From assembly GCA_037349105.1 (NCBI GenBank), contig JAYJMM010000109.1, forward strand, positions 186,001-250,000: DNA of 64,000 bases, written 5' to 3'. A program made the translations under genes and the position numbers. This DNA is from Limnomonas spitsbergensis. Taxonomy: Eukaryota; Chlorophyta; Chlorophyceae; Chlamydomonadales. Position 1 is the stretch's first letter. Every line of letters starts with the position of its first letter. The notes under the pieces are model-generated. The model worked only from the letters and a program-made list of their open reading frames with translations. It had not been told where the DNA came from and did no database searches. Positions 11,001 to 23,000 of this stretch are shown here, piece after piece.

Positions 11001-14000
11001 GGAGTATGTGCTGCTGGAGATGCACTGGCCCTGGGAGTATGTACTGCTGGATATGTAGCGCTAGGGTTTGTGAGTATGCCCCTATGCAGCCCACAAATTG
11101 ATTCATATGTACTGCTGTATTTGAACTGCTGACTGTGTGCATTAGTACATGTGTAGTGCTTGCCATGCATGAGTATGCCCCATGCTCAGCAGCGCCGCCT
11201 GTCCCTCCGCAGACCTGATCAGCACCAGCAACCCCAAAGGGGACGAAGGCCTGGAGGTGCAGGTCCACCAGCACGTCAACCTCAACACCGGCATCTACTT
11301 TGTGAAGGCCACGGAGGTGGGTTTGACCAGCTGTTTGGGGCGGGCTGGCTGCTGGTGCTGCCTGTGACAGGGGGGATGCATTGGCCAGCACTTTGTCAAG
11401 GCTACCAAGGTGGGTGCACCACCCTGGGCACTGGGTTGATGAAACAAGCTGTTGGGTAGCACTGGTGCCGTCTTTTGTGCGCCCACCTCCGGAGGCGCTG
11501 TATCTGGTGCAATGTCTGTGCAGGCACCTAGTGGATTTGATTATGGGAATTGTTTGGGGATACGGGCTTATCCTGGCCCGCCTATTTTGGGGATACGGGC
11601 TTATCCTGGCCCGCCTATTTTGGGGATACGGGTTTATCCTGGCCCGCCTATATTGGGGATACGGGTTTATCCTAGCCCGCCTATTTTGGGGATACGGGCT
11701 TATCCTGGCCCGCCTATTTTGGGGATACGGGTTTATCCTAGCCCGCCTATATTGGGGATACGGGTTTATCCTAGCCCGCCTATTTTGGGGATACGGGTTT
11801 ATCCTAGCCCGCCTATATTGGGGATACGGGCTTATCCTGGCCCGCCTATATTGGGGATACGGGTTTATCCTGGCCCGCCTATATTGGGGATACGGGCTTA
11901 TCCTGGCCCGCCTATTTTGGGGATACGGGCTTATCCTGGCCCGCCTATTTTGGGGATACGGGTTTATCCTAGCCCGCCTATTTTGGGGATACGGGTTTAT
12001 CCTAGCCCGCCTATTTTGGGGATACGGGTTTATCCTAGCCCGCCTATTTTGGGGATACGGGCTTATCCTGGCCCGCCTATTTTGGGGATACGGGTTTATC
12101 CTAGCCCGCCTATATTGGGGATACGGGTTTATCCTAGCCCGCCTATTTTGGGGATACGGGTTTATCCTAGCCCGCCCATTTTGGGGATACGGGCTTATCC
12201 TGGCCTGCCTACACTGGCCTGATACTTGCCTGCACATGAACGGGATTGCGCCGTCCAGTCTAGTGGACACGTTTTCGACATGCCCTGAGTCACTGGGGGA
12301 TACCCTGGCAGACAGAGGGGGGCCTGGGGTTGCATGTACAGGTGATTGCGCTAGGCCCTGGGCAGAGGGGGGGCCTGGGGTTGCATGTACAGGTGATTGC
12401 GCTAGGCCCTGGGCAGAGGGGGGGCCTGGGGTTGCATGTACAGGCGATTGCGCTAGGCCCTGGGCAGAGGGGGGGCCTGGGGTTGCATGTACAGGTGATT
12501 GCGCTAGGCCCTGGGCAGAGGGGGGGCCTGGGGTTGCATGTACAGGCGATTCCGCTAGGCCCTGGGCAGAGGGGGGCCTGGGGTTGCATGTACAGGCGAT
12601 TGCGCTAGGCCCTGGGCAGAGGGGGGGCCTGGGGTTGCATGTACAGGCGATTGCGCTAGGCCCTGGGCAGAGGGGGGCCTGGGGTTGCATGTACAGGCGA
12701 TTGCGCTAGGCCCTGGGCAGAGGGGGGGCCTGGGGTTGCATGTACAGGCGATTCCGCTAGGCCCTGGGCAGAGGGGGGCCTGGGGTTGCATGTACAGGCG
12801 ATTGCGCTAGGCCCTGGGCAGAGGGGGGGCCTGGGGTTGCATGTACAGGCGATTGCGCTAGGCCCTGGGCAGAGGGGGGGCCTGGGGTTGCATGTACAGG
12901 TGATTGCGCTAGGCCCTGGGCAGAGGGGGGCCTGGGGTTGCATGTACAGGCGATTCCGCTAGGCCCTGGGCAGAGGGGGGCCTGGGGTTGCATGTACAGG
13001 CGATTGCGCTAGGCCCTGGGCAGAGGGGGGGCCTGGGGTTGCATGTACAGGCGATTCCGCTAGGCCCTGGGCAGAGGGGGGCCTGGGTTTGCATGTACAG
13101 GCGATTGCGCTAGGCCCTGGGCAGAGGGGGGGCCTGGGGTTGCATGTACAGGCGATTCCGCTAGGCCCTGGGCAGAGGGGGGCCTGGGGTTGCATGTACA
13201 GGTGATTGCGCTAGGCCCTGGGCAGAGGGGGGGCCTGGGGTTGCATGTACAGGTGATTGCGCTAGGCCCTGGGCAGAGGGGGGCCTGGGGTTGCATGTAC
13301 AGGTGATTGCGCTAGGCCCTGGGCAGAGGGGGGCCTGGGGTTGCATGTACTGGTGATTGCGCTAGGCCCTGGGCAGAGGGGGGGCCTGGGGTTGCATGTA
13401 CAGGTGATTGCGCTAGGCCCTGGGCAGAGGGGGGGCTGGGGTTGCATGTACAGGTGATTGCGCTAGGCCCTGGGCAGAGGGGGGGCCTGGGGTTGCATGT
13501 ACAGGTGATTGCGCTAGGCCCTGGGCAGAGGGGGGGCCTGGGGTTGCATGTACAGGTGATTGCGCTAGGCCCTGGGCAGAGGGGGGGCCTGGGGTTGCAT
13601 GTACAGGCGATTGCGCTAGGCCCTGGGCAGAGGGGGGGCCTGGGGTTGCATGTACAGGTGATTGCGCTAGGCCCTGGGCAGAGGGGGGGCCTGGGGTTGC
13701 ATGTACAGGCGATTCCGCTAGGCCCTGGGCAGAGGGGGGCCTGGGGTTGCATGTACAGGCGATTGCGCTAGGCCCTGGGCAGAGGGGGGGCCTGGGGTTG
13801 CATGTACAGGCGATTGCGCTAGGCCCTGGGCAGAGGGGGGCCTGGGGTTGCATGTACAGGCGATTGCGCTAGGCCCTGGGCAGAGGGGGGGCCTGGGGTT
13901 GCATGTACAGGCGATTCCGCTAGGCCCTGGGCAGAGGGGGGCCTGGGGTTGCATGTACAGGCGATTGCGCTAGGCCCTGGGCAGAGGGGGGGCCTGGGGT

Positions 14001-17000
14001 TGCATGTACAGGCGATTGCGCTAGGCCCTGGGCAGAGGGGGGGCCTGGGGTTGCATGTACAGGTGATTGCGCTAGGCCCTGGGCAGAGGGGGGCCTGGGG
14101 TTGCATGTACAGGCGATTCCGCTAGGCCCTGGGCAGAGGGGGGCCTGGGGTTGCATGTACAGGCGATTGCGCTAGGCCCTGGGCAGAGGGGGGGCCTGGG
14201 GTTGCATGTACAGGCGATTCCGCTAGGCCCTGGGCAGAGGGGGGCCTGGGTTTGCATGTACAGGCGATTGCGCTAGGCCCTGGGCAGAGGGGGGGCCTGG
14301 GGTTGCATGTACAGGCGATTCCGCTAGGCCCTGGGCAGAGGGGGGCCTGGGGTTGCATGTACAGGTGATTGCGCTAGGCCCTGGGCAGAGGGGGGGCCTG
14401 GGGTTGCATGTACAGGTGATTGCGCTAGGCCCTGGGCAGAGGGGGGCCTGGGGTTGCATGTACAGGTGATTGCGCTAGGCCCTGGGCAGAGGGGGGCCTG
14501 GGGTTGCATGTACTGGTGATTGCGCTAGGCCCTGGGCAGAGGGGGGGCCTGGGGTTGCATGTACAGGTGATTGCGCTAGGCCCTGGGCAGAGGGGGGGCT
14601 GGGGTTGCATGTACAGGTGATTGCGCTAGGCCCTGGGCAGAGGGGGGGCCTGGGGTTGCATGTACAGGTGATTGCGCTAGGCCCTGGGCAGAGGGGGGCC
14701 TGGGGTTGCATGTACAGGTGATTGCGCTAGGCCCTGGGCAGAGGGGGGGGCTGGGGTTGCATGTACAGGTGATTGCGCTAGGCCCTGGGCAGAGGGGGGC
14801 CTGGGGTTGCATGTACAGGTGATTGCGCTAGGCCCTGGGCAGAGGGGGGCCTGGGGTTGCATGTACAGGTGATTGCGCTAGGCCCTGGGCAGAGGGGGGC
14901 CTGGGGTTGCATGTACAGGCGATTGCGCTAGGCCCTGGGCAGAGGGGGGCCTGGGGTTGCATGTACAGGTAATTGCGCTAGGCCCTGGGCAGAGGGGGGC
15001 CTGGGGTTGCATGTACAGGTGATTGCGCTAGGCCCTGGGCAGAGGGGGGCCTGGGGTTGCATGTACAGGTGATTGCGCTAGGCCCTGGGCAGAGGGGGGC
15101 CTGGGGTTGCATGTACAGGTGATTGCGCTAGGCCCTGGGCAGAGGGGGGGCCTGGGGTTGCATGTACAGGCGATTGCGCTAGGCCCTGGGCAGAGGGGGG
15201 GCCTGGGGTTGCATGTACAGGCGATTGCGCTAGGCCCTGGGCAGAGGGGGGGGCTGGGGTTGCATGTACAGGCGATTCCGCTAGGCCCTGGGCAGAGGGG
15301 GGCCTGGGGTTGCATGTACAGGCGATTGCGCTAGGCCCTGGGCAGAGGGGGGGCCTGGGGTTGCATGTACAGGCGATTGCGCTAGGCCCTGGGCAGAGGG
15401 GGGGCCTGGGGTTGCATGTACAGGTGATTGCGCTAGGCCCTGGGCAGAGGGGGGCCTGGGGTTGCATGTACAGGCGATTCCGCTAGGCCCTGGGCAGAGG
15501 GGGGCCTGGGGTTGCATGTACAGGCGATTGCGCTAGGCCCTGGGCAGAGGGGGGGCCTGGGGTTGCATGTACAGGCGATTCCGCTAGGCCCTGGGCAGAG
15601 GGGGGCCTGGGTTTGCATGTACAGGCGATTGCGCTAGGCCCTGGGCAGAGGGGGGGCCTGGGGTTGCATGTACAGGCGATTCCGCTAGGCCCTGGGCAGA
15701 GGGGGGCCTGGGGTTGCATGTACAGGTGATTGCGCTAGGCCCTGGGCAGAGGGGGGGCCTGGGGTTGCATGTACAGGTGATTGCGCTAGGCCCTGGGCAG
15801 AGGGGGGCCTGGGGTTGCATGTACAGGTGATTGCGCTAGGCCCTGGGCAGAGGGGGGCCTGGGGTTGCATGTACTGGTGATTGCGCTAGGCCCTGGGCAG
15901 AGGGGGGGCCTGGGGTTGCATGTACAGGCGATTCCGCTAGGCCCTGGGCAGAGGGGGGCCTGGGTTTGCATGTACAGGCGATTGCGCTAGGCCCTGGGCA
16001 GAGGGGGGGCCTGGGGTTGCATGTACAGGCGATTCCGCTAGGCCCTGGGCAGAGGGGGGCCTGGGGTTGCATGTACAGGTGATTGCGCTAGGCCCTGGGC
16101 AGAGGGGGGGCCTGGGGTTGCATGTACAGGTGATTGCGCTAGGCCCTGGGCAGAGGGGGGCCTGGGGTTGCATGTACAGGTGATTGCGCTAGGCCCTGGG
16201 CAGAGGGGGGCCTGGGGTTGCATGTACTGGTGATTGCGCTAGGCCCTGGGCAGAGGGGGGGCCTGGGGTTGCATGTACAGGTGATTGCGCTAGGCCCTGG
16301 GCAGAGGGGGGGCTGGGGTTGCATGTACAGGTGATTGCGCTAGGCCCTGGGCAGAGGGGGGGCCTGGGGTTGCATGTACAGGTGATTGCGCTAGGCCCTG
16401 GGCAGAGGGGGGCCTGGGGTTGCATGTACAGGTGATTGCGCTAGGCCCTGGGCAGAGGGGGGGGCTGGGGTTGCATGTACAGGTGATTGCGCTAGGCCCT
16501 GGGCAGAGGGGGGCCTGGGGTTGCATGTACAGGTGATTGCGCTAGGCCCTGGGCAGAGGGGGGCCTGGGGTTGCATGTACAGGTGATTGCGCTAGGCCCT
16601 GGGCAGAGGGGGGCCTGGGGTTGCATGTACAGGCGATTGCGCTAGGCCCTGGGCAGAGGGGGGCCTGGGGTTGCATGTACAGGTGATTGCGCTAGGCCCT
16701 GGGCAGAGGGGGGCCTGGGGTTGCATGTACAGGCGATTGCGCTAGGCCCTGGGCAGAGGGGGGCCTGGGGTTGCATGTACAGGTAATTGCGCTAGGCCCT
16801 GGGCAGAGGGGGGCCTGGGGTTGCATGTACAGGTGATTGCGCTAGGCCCTGGGCAGAGGGGGGCCTGGGGTTGCATGTACAGGTGATTGCGCTAGGCCCT
16901 GGGCAGAGGGGGGCTTGGGGTTGCATGTACAGGCGATTGCGCTAGGCCCTGGGCAGAGGGGGGCCTGGGGTTGCATGTACAGGTAATTGCGCTAGGCCCT

Positions 17001-20000
17001 GGGCAGAGGGGGGCCTGGGGTTGCATGTACAGGTGATTGCGCTAGGCCCTGGGCAGAGGGGGGCCTGGGGTTGCATGTACAGGTGATTGCGCTAGGCCCT
17101 GGGCAGAGGGGGGCCTGGGGTTGCATGTACAGGTGATTGCGCTAGGCCCTGGGCAGAGGGGGGCCTGGGGTTGCATGTACAGGTGATTGCGCTAGGCCCT
17201 GGGCAGAGGGGGGGCCTGGGGTTGCATGTACAGGTGATTGCGCTAGGCCCTGGGCAGAGGGGGGCCTGGGGTTGCATGTACAGGTGATTGCGCTAGGCCC
17301 TGGGCAGAGGGGGGCCTGGGGTTGCATGTACAGGTGATTGCGCTAGGCCCTGGGCAGAGGGGGGGCCTGGGGTTGCATGTACAGGTGATTGCGCTAGGCC
17401 CTGGGCAGAGGGGGGCCTGGGGTTGCATGTACAGGTGATTGCGCTAGGCCCTGGGCAGAGGGGGGCCTGGGGTTGCATGTACAGGTGATTGCGCTAGGCC
17501 CTGGGCAGAGGGGGGGCCTGGGGTTGCATGTACAGGCGATTGCGCTAGGCCCTGGGCAGAGGGGGGGCCTGGGGTTGCATGTACAGGCGATTGCGCTAGG
17601 CCCTGGGCAGAGGGGAGGAGGTGCTTTCGATTACTCGCACGCTGTGTGATGCATTATGTGAACGCTGCAGGGTTCAGGGCTTCACCCTGAATCTTGAACC
17701 CATCAAACCTCACACCTTTCATGTCATCTATGTTTTGAGCGATGTTCCTCGACGGCTGCTGACTCGGTTGTGCAGAGGTGTGTCTCCAACCTCTTGAAGT
17801 TTGGCAGCTCATGATGGGGGGGGGGGTCAGAGGGTGTCTGTGACCTCGGCCCCCCCCTCACACACCATCCATCATCTCTCATCAACATCATTGTCTGCTG
17901 CACCTCACCACCCGCCTGCCGGCCCTGTGCTGTTGCCTGCTTACGTACCGTGTGGGAGCTTCCGCCCTGAACCTGCTTTTTCCTTTCCTGCTCCTAAGGG
18001 CGGGAAGCACTTCATGAAGCAGTGGGCGGACCTGCGTGAGAGGCTCAAGGGGGACAATGACCAGGTGGGACACAAACAGGTCACGGGGAGACCCTGAGGG
18101 ATAGGGTGAAATGCGGAGGCTCAAGGGGGACAATGACCAGGTGGGACACAAACAGGACACGGGGAGACCCTGAGGTATAGGGGGACATGCGGAGGCTCAA
18201 GGGGGAAAATGACCAGGTGGGACACAAACAGGACACGGGGAGACCCTGAGGTATAGGGGGACATGCGGAGGCTCATAGGGGACAATGACCAGGTGGGACA
18301 CAAACAGGACACGGGGAGACCCGGGGAGGGATAGGGGGACATGCGGAGGCTCAAGGGGGACAATGACCAGGTGGGACACTAACAGGACACGGGGAGACCC
18401 GGGGAGGTATAGGGGGACATGCGGAGGCTCAAGGGGGACAATGACCAGGTGGGACACAAACAGGACACGGGGAGACCCGGGGAGGTATAGGGTGACATGC
18501 GGAGGCTCAAGGGGGACAATGACCAGGTGGGACACTAACAGGACACGGGGAGACCCGGGGAGGTATAGGGTGACATACTGACATGCGGAGGCGCATACCC
18601 TGACTTTCAGATCCCACGTCCCAGACCCCAAGTCCCATACCCCGAGTACCAGACCCAGAAACCAAGGCACAAACATATACCCTGATTTTACGAACTGATG
18701 AAATATCGAGGCAGAGTAAACTGGTCTGAGAGGTATCGGTACATGGTTGGGAGTGCGGTCCTTTTAGACTGACTGTGACCAATAGCTGCAGGCCCTCATC
18801 GCCCTTGCCCCTGCGTCGGAGCTCTGGGGCCCCTTGTCCCTCTAGGATGGTCAGGTGTGCCTCTAATACCTCCGTGGCCACACCTGATTCCGGCCTTTGG
18901 GAATGCTGGACCCTGCCTTGGACTTGGTCAACCAAACCCTCCCCCTGGCCTTTGAGCGCCCTCCCTCCTCAATCCTTTCCACACACCTCCAGACGGGGCT
19001 GTACCAATATGTGCGCGGTGTCAGCGTGAGTGTGGATCACTCCCTGCGGCGCATGAGCATCAGCGGGGGGGCGCACGTGGGCCTCCTCTCAGTCAGCGTC
19101 GTCCTCAACGGCTACTCCTACTTCATCCCACGACTGCATGAGGCGCAGGGCGTCAAGCCACTGGTGAGAACTGAGGAGGAGGGCTGCACAATCCCGTGTG
19201 TGTAGGTAGGTAGGAGTGTGTCAGGCATAACGCTATTTCTAGCCTGTCAGGCTTCGCTTTACATCGAGTGTGCCAGGCATTGTCTTAGCGCCTATGACTT
19301 ACTCGCGCGTGTTGTTCGGTTGCCATTAGGGTTCTCTCTTTTTCTCAACTGAGTAGGCCTTCAGGGTGCAGATGGCGGAGAGGTGCCTGTTCACCGCCAG
19401 TCCAGTCACCGCATCTAAAAGCTATTTAAATGCGGTGACTGCGGATCCTAAGCGTCCTGTAGTGCCCACAATATGAAATGTCACCCTCCCCAGCTTTGGA
19501 ATCAGGAGGTCAGATCAACGCCCCCTTAGAATCGCAAACAATGGCCATGTCTAGAAGTTCTAGATGAATGTTTACAGATTTCCATTTTGTTTACAATTGA
19601 ATGACATAGGATTGGTTACAGGCGTTGATCTGCATGGATTTGATGGGCTGCTGTTCTGCTCCTCTGCACTCATGTTCTTTTAGTGTGACTCAGCCTTGTC
19701 CTGGCCTGCGGCTGAGGGTGTCCAGGATGTCCTTGTGCTTGCGCTGTCGGCTAGGCAAGGTTGGGCTCCGATGGACCTAGAAGCGGCAGGGCAGCCAAAT
19801 GGTGATTCGGCAGCAATTAACGCTGTTCCTCGTCATCCACTGGTGCTGTTTCAAACTGACGACCTCAAAATGTACAGAAAAGGTTGACTCATACCCATTT
19901 TCTCATTCATTGATTGTGCTGCTATGCCCCCCCCCCCTTGCAGGGTATTCACATGACCTGGCTGCCGCTCTCCAAGGAGGGCAAGTTCCACCGGATGCGG

Positions 20001-23000
20001 GACGGCATGTTGTACAATGATGCACCCGAGTACTATACCGGACCCAAGTTCCTGGCTGCAGGTGGGGCTGGACAGGGTGACCGGTGGGGCTGGACAGGGT
20101 GACCGGTGGGGCTGGACAGGGTGACCGGTGGGGCTGGACAGGGTGACCGGTGGGGCTGGACAGGGTGACCGGTGGGGCTGGACAGGGTGACCGGTGGGGC
20201 TGGACAGAGTGACCGGTGGGATACACTTGGCTCCACAGGAATAAAGTGCATCCTTGGGCAACAGATACTCCGGGACATTGGGACGGGGACGGCTGTTTAA
20301 AGTGCCATGATGAGGGGTGCGAGTACTGCCAGTCCAGGTCGCACTGCTGCCTGTGTCATGATGAGGGGGTGCGCGTTCTGCCAGTCCAGGTAGCACTGCT
20401 GCCTGTGTCATGATGAGGGGGTGCGCGTTCTGCCAGTCCAGGTAGCACTGCTGCCTGTGTCATGATGAGGGGTTAGGTGTACTGCCAGTCCAGGTCGCAC
20501 TGCTGCCTGTGTCATGATGTGTATATTATGTTGGCAGTGCCCTTCTTTGCGGATGCCTGTGTTGCCAGTGCCCTTCTGTGCAGGCAATTGTGTTGCCAGT
20601 ATGGTTTTAGACGGGGACTGGTATTGTCAGTCACAGCCAGTCTGTGTAGTGCTGTGTACTAGTGCTGTCAGTAATCTTCTGTGTGGATACTAGTGCTGCC
20701 AGTGCCAGTCCGTGTGGGGCCTGGTGCTGCTGGTCACCTGTCCTCAGCATCCCTCGTTACCTCTGTGTGTCCCGACTCCCTCCCCCCCCAGACATTGACT
20801 TCCCACCCACCCCTGAGGGCTACAACACCTGGATGGATTCGGAGGCCATGATCCAGTATCACCTGCGGGCCATGGACAAGCAGCTGACACAAGTGTACCG
20901 CGTCATGGCCATTGCCACCATGCTCAACAGGACACTGGTGGGTTGCAGGGGGCCGGCAGCTACCTGTGGAGGGTGGGCCTGGTAGGTACTGGTGGAGGGT
21001 GGGCCTGGTAGGTACTGGTGGAGGGTGGGCCTGGTAGGTACTGGTGGAGGGTGGGCCTGGTAGGTACTGGTGGAGGGTGGGCCTGGTAGGTACTGGTGGA
21101 GGGTGGGCCTGGTAGGTACTGGTGGAGGGTGGGCCTGGTAGGTACTGGTGGAGGGTGGGCCTGGTTGGTACTAGTGGAGGGTGGGCCTGGTAGGTACTGG
21201 TGGAGGGTGGGTCTGGTTGGTACTAGTGGAGGGTGGGCCTGGTAGGTACTAGTGGAGGGTGGGCCTGGTAGGTACTAGTGGAGGGTGGGCCTGGTTGGTG
21301 CTAGTGGAGGGTGGGCCTGGTAGACACTAGTGGAGGGTGGGTCTGGTAGGTACTAGTGGAGGGTGGGTCTGGTAGGTACTAGTGGAGGGTGGGTCTGGTA
21401 GGTACTAGTGGAGGGTGGGTCTGGTAGGTACTAGTGGAGGGTGGGCCTGGTAGGTACTAGTGGAGGGTGGGCCTGGTTGGTACTAGTGGAGGGTGGGTCT
21501 GGTAGGTACTAGTGGAGGATGGCCTGGTAGGTACTAGTGGAGGGTGGGCCTGGTAGGTACTAGTGGAGGATGGGTCTGGTAGGTACTAGTGGAGGGTGGG
21601 TCTGGTAGGTACTAGTGGAGGATGGGCCTGGTAGGTACTAGTGGAGGGTGGGCCTGGTAGGTACTAGTGGAGGATGGCCTGGTAGGTACTAGTGGAGGGT
21701 GGGCCTGGTAGGTACTAGTGGAGGATGGGTCTGGTAGGTACTAGTGGAGGGTGGGCCTGGTAGGTACTAGTGGAGGGTGGGCCTGGTAGGTACTAGTGGA
21801 GGGTGGGCCTGGTAGGTCAAGAGGGGCATTTTGAATGCATGCGGCCACACTGCAACATATGTATCATGCATTAGGTGTCATGGACAGGAGGTGGGCTCCC
21901 CTGATCCTCGTGGCACTCCCATAATGATTATCCAATGGGCCGATGCTGTCTGACTGGCAGCAACGGCCAAGCTTGGTGGTTCTGGCAGCACACATACGTT
22001 CCTTAATAACCCACGTGTGTGATGCTGGTAAACTAGTACACTTTGAAATCTGACCGCAAGTGTCTGGCCGGAGCCCCTGTTATAAAAGTGTGTGGGATGA
22101 GGTCTGTCCCTGTTAAGTGAGTGATGAGTCATGTCTGCTCCCTGTCCGCCCTGGGTGACCAGATGGTTCCTCCTCCTCCCACCCTCAGATCCCGCCCAGG
22201 ATGCAATACTTATGATGACGGCTTGCTACTGCCCACCTTGGTGACCCGTGGCTCCTGTTCCAACCAGGAATCATGCCCAAGGTGCAATGCTTCTAGTCAC
22301 TGCCCCTAGTCTGCCCTTGAGGACCAGATGCCTCCCCTCCTCACACCCCCGGATCATGCAGCTGCTCCTCTAGTGACATCTGCTCACTGCTGCCCCCCTT
22401 TGGCTCCTCCTCTCACCCCCAGATCCTGCCCAAGATGCAATGCTGATGACTGCTTACAGCCTACCCCCCTTCCTGACCAGATGGTTCCTCCTCCTCTCAC
22501 CCCCAGATCCTGCCCAAGATGCAATGCTTCTGCTACAAGAATTGGTTCATGATGGACCAGTGCCGTATCCCTGGAGACAAGGTCACGCAGTTCCCCATGG
22601 AGTGCCACCTAGATCAGGTAAGGGACAGGAGCAGGGTCAGGTACAAGCCATGAGGGACATGCACGGTGACAGGGGGGGTGCGAAGGGCGCCTCGCGCTGT
22701 TGGGGACTGAGCAAACCCTCAAGATCTGGGGATGGATCATATTCTCTCATGAGCAGATTCCCATGGAGCTGTGGCATTCCCAAAACAAGCTGAGGAAGCC
22801 TCATGTATAAAAGCCCTTCGAGCATGCAGCCTCACCCATGAAGCTGTGCCCCCCAAAACTGAGGAATCTTTGTGTACGCCTTCAAGCATGCAGCCTAACC
22901 TTGGGCCCTTGCATATCTAGTTGACATTAATCTTGAGCCAGGGCCCTTCATCCCCGCCATCTACACCTACCTGCACTGATCTGGCTACGCCGGTAAGCCA

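Noticed and set aside
10900..12690. 596-codon minus-strand open frame and overlapping 442-codon plus-strand frame
   Set aside because: They are open only because the 33-bp repeat is a multiple of three and the 50-bp array lacks stops in several frames. They overlap GT77 exons and introns, and the peptides are pure repeats.
12310..17617. CRISPR-like array
   Set aside because: The ~50-bp units are directly contiguous with no unique spacers, and the setting is a eukaryotic intron.
18507..18935. Minus-strand frames over the 76-78-bp array and similar shadows (18121-18676)
   Set aside because: Reverse translations of a repeat made from an exon edge, with no independent support.
18993..19023. Alternative early donor GTGAGT inside the 18993-19163 exon (after GTCAGC)
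   Set aside because: A strong donor match, but the downstream frame encodes GLLSVSVVLNGYSYF, which fits the family's conserved block, and joins the next exon in phase at 19163.
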